Positions 13,151 through 20,997 of a stretch of DNA of 64,000 bases are shown one piece after another. The notes under the pieces are model-generated. The model saw only the letters and a program-made list of their open reading frames with translations. It made no database searches and was not told where the DNA came from. Made by a program: the position numbers and the translations under genes. Numbering within the stretch: position 1 is the stretch's first letter; every line of letters starts with the position of its first letter. Source of the stretch: Swaminathania salitolerans (GTDB lineage Bacteria; Pseudomonadota; Alphaproteobacteria; Acetobacterales; Acetobacteraceae). Location of the stretch: positions 664,663 through 728,662 of the forward strand of contig NZ_BJVC01000002.1 in the NCBI RefSeq assembly GCF_007988945.1, in the 5' to 3' direction.

Positions 13151-14701
13151 ATGCCAACGGGGAGAAAAGCCACGATCCGACGGATCTTCCTGCTTCATCG
13201 CTGGCTCGGCATGGGTCTCGCCCCTCTGATGGTCATGTGGTGCCTCTCGGGCATCGTCATGCTCTGGCACCCATGGCCCACGCCGGACGCCGAACGCGTC
13301 CTGCGTGCGCATCCCGATCTGCATCTCCCGGCTACAACGATTCTTCCACCGGCGCTCAACGTCGCGCGCAGGGCACGGATCGCCATGGCGGGCGACGACG
13401 CAGTCGTGACCGTGCTGCCCGACAATGCCCCCGGCAGTAGCGACGCATCGGGGTTCTCCCTCCGCTCGGGGCGGGCGGTAACGCACCGGGCAGAGGCCCT
13501 CGTGCCCGATGCACGCGCCTATCTCCCCGGAGGCGAACGGGATGCGCCGCTCCATGCAGCCGGTCTGCGACGCACCGACCAGTGGATCATGAATACGAAA
13601 GGGCGCGCACAGGGATTCTATCGCTACGATTTCGCAGACCCCGAACGCACATCCCTCTATATCGCGCCGGTCAGCGGCGACGTCGTTCAGTCAACGACAC
13701 GCAGAGAGCGTTTCTGGGCATGGATCGGCCCCGTGCCTCACTGGTTGTATTTCTCGCTTCTGCGTCGTCACGACCGGCTATGGGCCGACACGCTGATCCT
13801 TCTCTCCGCGCCCTCCATTTTCCTGACCGTAACCGGGCTGTGGATCGGCCTGAGGCGTTTCGGCTCCCGCAGAGGCCGCAGGACCGGCGCAGGGAACAGG
13901 GACGGAGGCCGCCGCCGGAGGTTCCGGGCCTCTCCCTATCGCGGTGCTGCCATGCTGCATCATCTGGCGGGATTGTCCTTCGGCCTTTTTGCACTGAGCT
14001 GGATCACGACGGGCTTTCTGAGCATGAATCCCGCCGGTTTCCTCGAGAAGACCCCTCCCCCCGACTGGACGCAGCAGATCAGCGGCCCTCTCGATGCCAG
14101 AGCGGTCGCCGCTGCCCTCCCCGCTCTGCAAAAAGAACCCGGCATCGTCGCCGTCGAACTCGATCATATCGGCCCCGGGCTCTTCCTCACCCGTCTCAAC
14201 CGGGATGGGACGCGCAGACGCACCGATGACAGGGCACGTCCCGCGCCCCTCAGCGCAGACGCGCTCAGGCAGCAGCTCGCACAGAACGGCATCGAGGCAC
14301 GGGTCGACAGGCTCGCCCGTGACGATGCCTATTATTTCTCGAACCGCCATCGCACCCGACCGTTTCCGGTGTTCAGGATCGCGGGGCCTGACGGCACGCG
14401 TCTCTATCTCGACCCCGTTTCCGGCGCACCGCTCCTCGTCGTCGGCCAGGCCGCACGCGAGACGCGCTGGATCGTGTACGGTCCGCACGATCTCGATTTC
14501 CTCTCATTCCTGCGCGCGCCGTCGAGCCGCATCCTGCTGCTCCTGCCCCTGCTTTGTGGCGTAGCCCTGCTCTGCCTTTGCGGGTTATGGATCGGGATAT
14601 GCCGCATGGGCTACATGCTGGACCGGCATCGTCGCAGCGCGAGGCGCCGCCGGCCTGGCCGCAGGCCGGTCCGGCAGAAGGAAAGAGAGTCCCGACCATG
14701 A
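13151..14701 (+). CDS. PepSY-associated four-helix membrane protein (PiuB-like)
   Basis: Inner-membrane protein of the PepSY-associated TM family, often tied to iron uptake or ferric reduction. The first helix follows RRIFLLHRWLGMGLAPLMVM. Two more lie around WADTLILLSAPSIFLTVTGL and LHHLAGLSFGLFALSWIT, and the last around ILLLLPLLCGVALLCL. Large periplasmic loops lie between them. Conserved His residues at helix ends (LLHRW, LHHLAG) could be heme or metal ligands. The frame is open far upstream into pncA, but the family-like start is the ATG at 13151. Its stop overlaps the next gene's ATG (ATGA). No TonB receptor is adjacent, so the iron role is inference. Confidence 0.8.
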   Translation: MPTGRKATIRRIFLLHRWLGMGLAPLMVMWCLSGIVMLWHPWPTPDAERVLRAHPDLHLPATTILPPALNVARRARIAMAGDDAVVTVLPDNAPGSSDASGFSLRSGRAVTHRAEALVPDARAYLPGGERDAPLHAAGLRRTDQWIMNTKGRAQGFYRYDFADPERTSLYIAPVSGDVVQSTTRRERFWAWIGPVPHWLYFSLLRRHDRLWADTLILLSAPSIFLTVTGLWIGLRRFGSRRGRRTGAGNRDGGRRRRFRASPYRGAAMLHHLAGLSFGLFALSWITTGFLSMNPAGFLEKTPPPDWTQQISGPLDARAVAAALPALQKEPGIVAVELDHIGPGLFLTRLNRDGTRRRTDDRARPAPLSADALRQQLAQNGIEARVDRLARDDAYYFSNRHRTRPFPVFRIAGPDGTRLYLDPVSGAPLLVVGQAARETRWIVYGPHDLDFLSFLRAPSSRILLLLPLLCGVALLCLCGLWIGICRMGYMLDRHRRSARRRRPGRRPVRQKERESRP

Positions 14702-15660
14702 CCGCATCGGCCCGTCAGACGGAAACCGCTCACGATATCCCGCTCGGGATCCTGAGCGGTGCGGGAGCCGGAGCCTTATGGGGGCTGGTCTTTCTCGCGC
14801 CCGAACTCGCACGCGATTTTTCTGCGCTCGATCTCGCTGCGGGGCGCTACTGCGCCTATGGCCTGATTGCGCTCGTGCTCGTCTTTCCCCGGCTGGGCCA
14901 TTACCGGCGCCTGCTCACCCTGCGGGACTGGTGGGTACTGGCCGGGCTCGCCCTGTTCGGCAACAGCTTCTATTATGTGATGCTTTCGGCGGCGGTACAG
15001 AAAGGCGGCATTGCCCTGACCTCTCTCGTCATCGGTTTCATGCCGGTCGCAGTGACCGTTATCGGCAGCCGCGACCGGCATGCGCCCTCGCTGCGCAGGC
15101 TTTTCCCCTCGCTTGCCCTGTGCGCTGCCGGCGCCTGCTGCATCGGCTGGCAGGCCGTGACAGGCCATGACGGGCTCTCCCGGCGTCTGACCGGGCTGAT
15201 CTGTGCGCTGCTGGCCCTTGCCTCCTGGACCGGATTTGCCGTCGGCAACAGCCGGGCCCTTGCCGCACATCCTGCGATATCGCCCCATGACTGGAACCTG
15301 CTGACCGGGGTGATGACCGGACTTCAGGCCATTGCCCTCATTCCTCTGGCACGGCTGACCGATACGGCCGCGCATGACGCAACGCGCTGGCTCTTTCTCG
15401 CGGGGCTTTCGCTTGCCGTGGCCGTCATCGCGTCCCTGTGCGGCAATGCTTTGTGGAACCGCATGAGCCGGCTCCTCCCGCTGACCATGACCGGGCAGAT
15501 GATCCTTTTCGAGACGGCATTTGCGCTCACCTACGGCTTTCTCTGGTCCTGGCGCTGGCCCAGCCTGCCGGAACTTGCCGCTTTCGGGTTCATCGTGGCC
15601 AGCGTCACGAGTTGCATCGCCGCGCATCGCAAGCCGGTCGGTCCTGCCCCGGCCGGATAG
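14698..15660 (+). CDS. EamA/DMT-family transporter
   Basis: Drug/metabolite-type exporter of about 320 residues with ten hydrophobic segments and the duplicated EamA layout. The first half starts IPLGILSGAGAGALWGLVFL and the second near LTGLICALLALASWTGFAVG. The ATG at 14698 overlaps the stop of the PepSY gene and is preceded by GGAAAGAGAG, so this start is preferred over longer in-frame options. The substrate is not predictable; amino acids or metabolites are typical. The gene ends next to a hairpin shared with the opposing receiver gene. Confidence 0.85.
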   Translation: MTASARQTETAHDIPLGILSGAGAGALWGLVFLAPELARDFSALDLAAGRYCAYGLIALVLVFPRLGHYRRLLTLRDWWVLAGLALFGNSFYYVMLSAAVQKGGIALTSLVIGFMPVAVTVIGSRDRHAPSLRRLFPSLALCAAGACCIGWQAVTGHDGLSRRLTGLICALLALASWTGFAVGNSRALAAHPAISPHDWNLLTGVMTGLQAIALIPLARLTDTAAHDATRWLFLAGLSLAVAVIASLCGNALWNRMSRLLPLTMTGQMILFETAFALTYGFLWSWRWPSLPELAAFGFIVASVTSCIAAHRKPVGPAPAG

Positions 15661-15668
15661 GCAGTCCT

Positions 15669-15702
15669 TCCCGGCCGGTCCTCATGCGAGGTCTCGCCGG
15701 GA
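15669..15702. terminator. Two-tier hairpin between convergent genes
   Basis: TCCCGGC pairs with GCCGGGA (outer 7 pairs) and CCTC with GAGG (inner 4 pairs around ATGC), with symmetric 4-base bulges. It lies between the convergent EamA and receiver genes, so a bidirectional terminator is the likely role. Confidence 0.6.
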
Positions 15703-15709
15703 CGGGTAC

Positions 15710-16093
15710 TCAGGCAAATGCCTCCAGCGCGCCGCGCACGCGATGTTCGTTGAGCGGTTTCGGAAGGAAGGTCGCACGCGGCGGGATGGTCCCGCTATGC
15801 GGAATACCGCGCCCGCTCGTGACGATGATATCGATGGAGGGCCAGCGCGCCCTGACGATGCCCACGAGTCCAAGCCCGTCCATCGTCCCGGGCATATCCA
15901 CATCGGCCATCACGATCCGGATATCGGACCGCCGCTCGAGAACGTCCATCGCCTGATCGGCATCCGCCGCCTCGAGCACGCGGTACCCCGCCTCCTCGAC
16001 CAGATCCATCAGACTTATGCGCTGGAGCGCTTCGTCCTCGACGATCAGCACGAGCGCGCCCTGTTCCGGGCAACAGGAAAGCGAAGGCGGCAT
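15710..16093 (-). CDS. Single-domain response regulator (receiver only)
   Basis: A 127-residue protein made of one CheY-like receiver domain with no output domain. The acidic pocket is in VLIVEDEAL, the phosphoacceptor Asp in IVMADVDMPG, the switch Thr/Ser in IIVTSGRG and the conserved Lys in FLPKPL. Its ATG overlaps the stop of the HWE kinase gene (TGATG), so it is almost certainly the partner or a phosphate sink of that kinase. Receivers of this kind are common beside HWE kinases in alphaproteobacteria. It is not PhyR, as it has no sigma-like domain. Confidence 0.92.
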   Translation of the reverse strand: MPPSLSCCPEQGALVLIVEDEALQRISLMDLVEEAGYRVLEAADADQAMDVLERRSDIRIVMADVDMPGTMDGLGLVGIVRARWPSIDIIVTSGRGIPHSGTIPPRATFLPKPLNEHRVRGALEAFA

Positions 16094-18027
16094 CAGGTCC
16101 CCTTGATCTTTTCGATATCGGCGCGGAATTCCGCGCTCAGCCCGTCTGCGTCATAGCGCAGGACGGTGCCCCCCGTTCCGGCGAGACCGAAGGAAATGAG
16201 CCTCGAGCCGAATCCCGTCCGCTCGGGCGGATGCGCGCGGGGCCCGTCGCGCTCCTGCCAGCGCATCACCAGGTCATGACCCTCGCGGCTCCTCTCCACG
16301 TGCCAGCAGAGTTCGACACGCCCCTCCGGACACGACAGGGCCCCGTGCTTGATCGCGTTGGTCGTCATTTCGTGGAGCAGCAATGCAGCCGACATCGAGG
16401 CACGGCTCCCCAGCCTGACAACAGGCCCCGAAAGATGGCATCGATCGCTGACGCTGGCATCGCGCAATATGCCCGCGGCGAGCTCGCCGAGGATCGCGGC
16501 GCGCTGATCGTCGCCATGCAGGAGATCATGCGCCCGCCCGAGGGATTGCAGCCGTTCGCTGAAGCGGTCGGCCTCCTCGCGCGAGAGAACGTTGCGCAGG
16601 GTCATCCGGGCGATGGCCTGAACCATCGCAAGCGTGTTGCGCAGGCGATGAGCGATCTCGCCGTTGATGACGGCCTGCATCTCCTCGCCGCGGCGACGCG
16701 CGATCGCGACTTCGATCCTGTCTGCGGCATTGCGCAGCCAGTGGCGCTCGGCAGCGCTCCAGCAATGGGGCTGCGCGAAGTGAACGAGCAGAAGGGCAAT
16801 GGTCCGGCCGCTCTCGCGCACCGGGATATTGATCACACCGCGCGCCCTGAGCGCGAGCCAAGCATCGGCCTCGTTGACGGTGCGGATATCGGTCAGCACG
16901 TCCTCGATCACCAGATCCTCGCCCTTCAGGAGCGTCTCCCGGAGCCGACCGTATTCGTCGAAACGATAGAACCCGGCGATCGGCGGCATGTCCGGGCGCT
17001 TCCACCCTTCCATGACGGTCAGCGTCTCCACATCGTGGTCGAGTGCGCCATAGGTGACCCGATCCGCCTCGAGGGCCTCGCCGATGATGACCATGGCCGT
17101 GTCGATCATCGGCTGGATATCGCGCGCCTCGCGCAACAGATCGCCAAGCCGGATCAGCCCCTCCTGGCGTGCCTCTGCCGCGACGCGCTCCGATACCTCA
17201 TGGAACGTCGCATAGAAATGCTCCGCCCCCAGACACTGGAAGGCGCCATCGTACCAGCGCTTTGTGGAACCGATCCTCTTGGTGAAAGGAAGACGCCGCC
17301 TTTCCTCTATCACCCGGGCGGCCAGATCGATCCATTCCTGCGCCTCGGCGCCGAAAAGCTCCCTGACGGAACGGCCGACCGCCATACGCGACGGGATGCA
17401 CATATGGCGCTCCCAGGCGGGATTGACCTCCTCATAGCGCCAGTCGCAGACGCGCCCTTCCGCATCGCGCAGGACGACCGCGAGGAACACACCCTCTTCC
17501 ATCGACTGGAAGAGATGTTTCCACCGCGCCTCGACCCTTTGAAGGGCCGCCGTCTGGCGACGCAGTTCGAGAAGATCGACCACCTGACAGGCGAGTTTCT
17601 GCAGGGAGGAACGCTGCGTCTCGCTCAGCGCCTCGGGGCGCGGCACGGGATCGACCACGCAAAGCGCCCCGATCGTTCCGAAAGGCGTACGAAGCGGGGT
17701 TCCCGCATAGAACCGCAATGCAGGCGGTCCCGCGACCAGTTGCGCGGATGCCGTGCGCGGATCACGCGAAAGATCCGGAAACGCAACGTATGAATCCTGT
17801 TCCAGAACGAAACGGGTTATCGCGTCATCGGCTCCCAGCTGGGAGACATCTATGCCCGATTTCGCCTTGAACCAGTACCGGTGCCCGTCGACGAAGCCGA
17901 TCACAGCGCCCGAGGTGCCGCAAATCTCGCAGGCGAGCGCGACGAGATCGTCATAACCGCGTTCGGCAGATGTATCGATGACATCATAAGCGCCGAGATC
18001 GAACGAATTACCCATCTTCCCGATCAT
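16093..18027 (-). CDS. HWE-family sensor histidine kinase (GAF-PAS-GAF)
   Basis: Soluble sensor kinase with no membrane segments. With the chosen start, a GAF domain spans about residues 3-145 and a PAS domain about 150-275 (WKHLFQSMEEGVFLAVVL). A second GAF spans about 285-440, and an HWE kinase domain covers the rest. The phospho-acceptor is His460 in EIAHRLRNTLAMVQAI. The N-box is LHEMTTNAIKHGAL, and the WQERDGP segment supplies the Trp-X-Glu that defines the family. The ATG at 18027 is preferred (AGGG upstream); a GTG at 18078 would add 17 residues. It overlaps the receiver gene by one base. The signal is unknown. Confidence 0.9.
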   Translation of the reverse strand: MIGKMGNSFDLGAYDVIDTSAERGYDDLVALACEICGTSGAVIGFVDGHRYWFKAKSGIDVSQLGADDAITRFVLEQDSYVAFPDLSRDPRTASAQLVAGPPALRFYAGTPLRTPFGTIGALCVVDPVPRPEALSETQRSSLQKLACQVVDLLELRRQTAALQRVEARWKHLFQSMEEGVFLAVVLRDAEGRVCDWRYEEVNPAWERHMCIPSRMAVGRSVRELFGAEAQEWIDLAARVIEERRRLPFTKRIGSTKRWYDGAFQCLGAEHFYATFHEVSERVAAEARQEGLIRLGDLLREARDIQPMIDTAMVIIGEALEADRVTYGALDHDVETLTVMEGWKRPDMPPIAGFYRFDEYGRLRETLLKGEDLVIEDVLTDIRTVNEADAWLALRARGVINIPVRESGRTIALLLVHFAQPHCWSAAERHWLRNAADRIEVAIARRRGEEMQAVINGEIAHRLRNTLAMVQAIARMTLRNVLSREEADRFSERLQSLGRAHDLLHGDDQRAAILGELAAGILRDASVSDRCHLSGPVVRLGSRASMSAALLLHEMTTNAIKHGALSCPEGRVELCWHVERSREGHDLVMRWQERDGPRAHPPERTGFGSRLISFGLAGTGGTVLRYDADGLSAEFRADIEKIKGT

Positions 18028-18078
18028 GCCTGACCCTGCCCGAATGGGATCCCGGCTGACCGCCCGGAGCAATCTCAC

Positions 18079-18615
18079 CGTATTGTTATGACAAACTGTT
18101 GTAGCGAGGACCGGAGCAACGAAGCAAGCCCGGAAAAGACCAATCGCACAGGTCCCCTTGGCGCAGGGTCAGGCATGATCGCGTTCGATCGGGACGCGTG
18201 TCCCGGATGCGAAAGCAATCCGGCAGACACCGGAAACCGGGGAGTGATCAAAACGACGACGATACAGCCGATCGGATGTGTCTCCGAAGAGAACCGGCGT
18301 TTATCCGCATCTCTCGTGCCGCGCTCGAAAATCGTCATCAATGGAAATCGTCATCAATACTGGTGATGTCTTCGTCGCTCATGCGGGACCACATGGCCGG
18401 GTCGCACTTTCCTGTCTTGCAGCTGACTGTCAGCCAGAATTCATACTGTGAGAAAATGCCTTTCGGACCAGTATAATCAGGTAATCTTCTGGGTCTTAGT
18501 TTGTAAAATATTTACTCAACGCATCTCACTGTGTTGCTGTATTTGAATACATGTGCACATAAAACAACGATAGCGGCACAAGCCAGACGCAGACGAAAGA
18601 AAACGGCCTGAGTTC
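18079..18615. other. Intergenic stretch between the HWE kinase and mrr
   Basis: About 540 bases without a credible gene. The right half is AT-rich compared with the surroundings and contains a perfect TATAAT at 18472-18477, a candidate -10 box for mrr, though no good -35 is seen. Small open frames occur on both strands in the left half (for example plus 18088-18366 and minus 18075-18341), but they overlap each other, lack ribosome sites and look like chance. Confidence 0.4.
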
Positions 18616-19548
18616 ATGACCATTCCAACCTATCAGGATCTGATGCTGCCCGTTCTGCGCCTTGCTGCCACGGGCGAACAGCGTGTGACCGACGCAGCCG
18701 AACATATTGCCGATGAGCTCGGTCTGAGCGCAGAGGAACGTGAGGCGCTGCTCCCGAGCGGCAATCAGCGTGTGCTCCATAACCGCATTCACTGGGCGAA
18801 ATCCTATATGACGAAAGCAGGGCTGATCGCCTCGCCCAGACGCGGGTGGTTCGTGGCTACCGGAAACGGGATAGCCCTGCTGGACACCAACCCCGCGCAA
18901 CTCGGTGTCAACGAGCTGAAAAACTATCGGAGCTTCAACGACTTCTATAACGGACAGAAACCGGCAGAGGATGAGAGCGCGGTATCGGCCCTCCCTCTGG
19001 CAGAATCTCCCCAGACCATGGAAACCGCGACACCGGAAGAACAAATCGAGACCGCCTGTCAGGCCATGCACTCGGCCCTGCGGACAGAGCTGCTGGAGCG
19101 CATCGTCCAGAACAGCCCGGCGTTTTTCGAGCGCCTGATCGTCGATCTGCTGATTGCCATGGGTTATGGCGGCTCGCAGAGAAGTGCGGCGACACAGCTG
19201 GGACGCTCGGGCGATGGCGGCGTGGATGGTGTGATCAACGAAGACCGGCTCGGCCTCGACCGGGTCTATGTTCAGGCCAAACGCTATGCCGATGCCACGA
19301 TCGGCCGCCCCGATGTGCAGGGTTTCGTCGGCAGTCTGGTGGGGCACGGTGCCACCAAGGGCGTGTTCGTCACGACCTCGGGATTCAGCAATCAGGCACG
19401 GGAGTACGTCAGGCATCTGACACAGCGCGTCATCCTGATCGACGGAGAGCGGCTCACCGAACTGATGATCGAGTATGGCGTCGGCGTCCGTCTCAGTCGT
19501 GCGATCGCAGTCAAACGGCTGGATGAGGATTTCTTCACCGGGGAATAG
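18616..19548 (+). CDS. mrr: Mrr-family restriction endonuclease (type IV-like)
   Basis: A 310-residue protein with the two parts of Mrr. An N-terminal winged-helix DNA-binding region (about residues 5-95) starts MTIPTYQDLMLPVLRLAATG. A C-terminal PD-(D/E)XK nuclease domain (about 165-295) carries the catalytic Asp in GDGGVDGVI and the Q-X-K pair in VYVQAKRYADATIGRPDVQG. E. coli Mrr cuts methylated DNA, so a type IV restriction role is likely. No methyltransferase or specificity gene is adjacent. It is followed by a hairpin and two tRNA genes and preceded by an AT-rich leader, which suggests it may have arrived by transfer. Confidence 0.92.
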   Translation: MTIPTYQDLMLPVLRLAATGEQRVTDAAEHIADELGLSAEEREALLPSGNQRVLHNRIHWAKSYMTKAGLIASPRRGWFVATGNGIALLDTNPAQLGVNELKNYRSFNDFYNGQKPAEDESAVSALPLAESPQTMETATPEEQIETACQAMHSALRTELLERIVQNSPAFFERLIVDLLIAMGYGGSQRSAATQLGRSGDGGVDGVINEDRLGLDRVYVQAKRYADATIGRPDVQGFVGSLVGHGATKGVFVTTSGFSNQAREYVRHLTQRVILIDGERLTELMIEYGVGVRLSRAIAVKRLDEDFFTGE

Positions 19549-19563
19549 CCCTGCAGCGCCCCT

Positions 19564-19587
19564 GACGGTCTGAGCCGCCCGACCGTC
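19564..19587 (+). terminator. Hairpin after mrr
   Basis: GACGGTC and GACCGTC are perfect inverted repeats of 7 bases around a 10-base loop, 15 bases past the mrr stop, followed by a C/T-rich run. Probably the mrr terminator. Confidence 0.5.
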
Positions 19588-19720
19588 TCCCTCCCTCCCG
19601 GCCTCCGTCACGCCGGCACTTTACGCGCATGCAGGAAACCTCCGGGGATCCTCCCGCGGCAAGGGCGCACGACTCATCTGCGCGCCTTGAAAACCCGGAT
19701 GAGCGAGAAACAGCGGAAAA

Positions 19721-19797
19721 TGGCGCGCCCTGCTGGATTCGAACCAGCGACCCACAGCTTAGAAGGCTGTTGCTCTATCCAACTGAGCTAAGGGCGC
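19721..19797 (-). tRNA. tRNA-Arg (anticodon TCT)
   Basis: A full cloverleaf can be folded on the minus strand: acceptor GCGCCCT/AGGGCGC, D arm with TAGCTCAGTTGGATAGAGC, anticodon loop CTTCTAA, T arm with GGTTCGAATCC, and an encoded CCA end at 19721-19723. It reads AGA codons. Confidence 0.97.
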
Positions 19798-19837
19798 CCG
19801 AGAGGAGCGTCTGAAGCCGTAATGCGGTCTCAGACCG

Positions 19838-19914
19838 TGGTCGGGGCGCCCGGACTCGAACCGGGGGCCTCTTGTACCCAAAACAAGCGCGCTACCAGGC
19901 TGCGCCACGCCCCG
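19838..19914 (-). tRNA. tRNA-Pro (anticodon TGG)
   Basis: Minus-strand cloverleaf with acceptor CGGGGCG/CGCCCCG, D arm GCGCAGCCTGGTAGCGC, anticodon loop TTTGGGT, T arm with GGTTCGAGTCC, discriminator A and an encoded CCA at 19838-19840. It lies upstream of tRNA-Arg on the same strand, so the two are probably co-transcribed. Confidence 0.97.
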
Positions 19915-19979
19915 AACGCGCGGACCCTACCCCAACTCGCGTCGGGGTGAAAGGTGCCGTCGCGGAAAAAAGACAGGAA

Positions 19980-20462
19980 TCAGCCGAGGTTACGGGCGAG
20001 AGGCGGAACGAAGAGCGGCGCCGTATCCCAGGGGAAGAGAACCCAGGTGTCCTGTGCCACTTCCATCACATACTGATCCGTATGCGGTTTGCCGTTCGGC
20101 TTGGCATACAGGCAGGCAAAATGCGCTTTCGGCAGCACGTCGCGAACGATCTTGGCCGTCTCGCCGGAATCGACGAGATCGTCGATGATCAGAAAGCCCT
20201 CTCCGTCACCGGCGGCCACAGGCGCCTTGACGACGCGCGGCTCTTTCTGGTCCTCGGCGCTTTCTCCCGAATAGCTGATGACGGAAATGGATTCGACGAG
20301 ACGACAATCGAGCTCACGGGCGATGATTGCGGCCGGGATGAGCCCGCCCCGCGTGACCGCGACAATCCCCTTGAACGGCGCGCGTGCCATGAGCGCCGAT
20401 GACAGGGTGCGCGCATCGCGATGCAACTGATCCCATGTAACAGTCGCGTAATTCGTAGCCAT
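19980..20462 (-). CDS. gpt: Xanthine/guanine phosphoribosyltransferase Gpt
   Basis: Purine salvage enzyme that joins PRPP to xanthine or guanine. The PRPP-binding loop FLIIDDLVDSGETAK and the N-terminal GIVAVTRGGLIPAAIIAREL are diagnostic. The C-terminal WVLFPWDTAPLF segment is also found in Gpt. 160 residues is the normal length. The ATG overlaps the stop of the CsaA-like gene upstream (TGATG), so the two are translated from one message. The tRNA-Pro gene lies just downstream on the same strand. Confidence 0.95.
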   Translation of the reverse strand: MATNYATVTWDQLHRDARTLSSALMARAPFKGIVAVTRGGLIPAAIIARELDCRLVESISVISYSGESAEDQKEPRVVKAPVAAGDGEGFLIIDDLVDSGETAKIVRDVLPKAHFACLYAKPNGKPHTDQYVMEVAQDTWVLFPWDTAPLFVPPLARNLG

Positions 20463-20815
20463 CAGAACAATTTTCCCCCGTCTGGTACGCGGCGGTCCGG
20501 ACAGATCAGGACCGTGTCTCCGGAGTGATCCGGCATGCCGAGCGCCAGCACTTGATTGATAGAAGCGGTGTGCAGATGCGGATTAACCACAGCACAAACT
20601 TGCCTGCCAACCAGCTGCGCGGGTTTGTAACGCTTCGCGAGCGTCATTGTGGCACGACGGACACCAAGATGTGCGCCGAAATCGATCCAGAGATGGGTTT
20701 TATCCTGGGTCCGCTCGGCCGAGGAGACGGTGCCGACGCGGATATCGGGGATTGCCGGGGTCGTGCCCCGATCCCCGGGGGCCGATTCGCTGACGGGATC
20801 GCTGTGCAAGGTCAT
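20462..20815 (-). CDS. CsaA-like tRNA-binding domain protein
   Basis: A small OB-fold protein of the tRNA_bind/EMAP-II type. The family core is visible: IPDIRVGTVSSAE, then HLWIDFGAHLGVRRA, QVCAVVNPHLHTASINQVLALGMPD and the end segment CPDRRVPDGGKLF. CsaA homologues are proposed secretion chaperones that also bind tRNA. The ATG at 20815 gives 117 residues, matching CsaA; a frame open to 20923 adds 36 residues with no conserved content. No strong ribosome site is seen at either start. It is coupled to gpt. Confidence 0.82.
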   Translation of the reverse strand: MTLHSDPVSESAPGDRGTTPAIPDIRVGTVSSAERTQDKTHLWIDFGAHLGVRRATMTLAKRYKPAQLVGRQVCAVVNPHLHTASINQVLALGMPDHSGDTVLICPDRRVPDGGKLF

Positions 20816-20982
20816 GGCCGGACGTTGCCCGTCCGGCCCGCGAAATGCAATCGGCGCACGTCCCTGCCAGAGCGTGCTCCAGCCAGCGCGTATTCCTGCC
20901 GGTTTGTGTTCCTGAAAATGCATCTCCCGGCCCGGGCATGTTTTCCTGCCGGTACGCGTTCCTTCCCGCGCGCGGCTTTGCT

Positions 20983-20988
20983 TATAGT
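20983..20988 (+). promoter_or_regulatory. Possible -10 box for the EntS-like exporter
   Basis: TATAGT lies 9 bases before the ATG at 20998. If used, the transcript would be nearly leaderless, which would fit the absence of a clear ribosome site. No convincing -35 is seen. Confidence 0.25.
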
Positions 20989-20997
20989 GGGGCCATC

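Noticed and set aside
16231..17793. Plus-strand open frame of 520 codons opposite the HWE kinase
   Set aside because: Antisense to a full kinase with all motifs; composition is that of a shadow frame.
18075..18366. Small overlapping open frames on both strands before mrr
   Set aside because: They overlap each other, have no ribosome sites and no family resemblance.
18526..19611. Minus-strand open frame of 361 codons opposite mrr
   Set aside because: Mirror of the Mrr coding frame; Mrr has intact catalytic motifs, this frame has none.
20890..20965. Repeated TTCCTGCCGGT words near the CsaA-like gene
   Set aside because: Only two short copies about 60 bases apart; not enough to call a repeat element.
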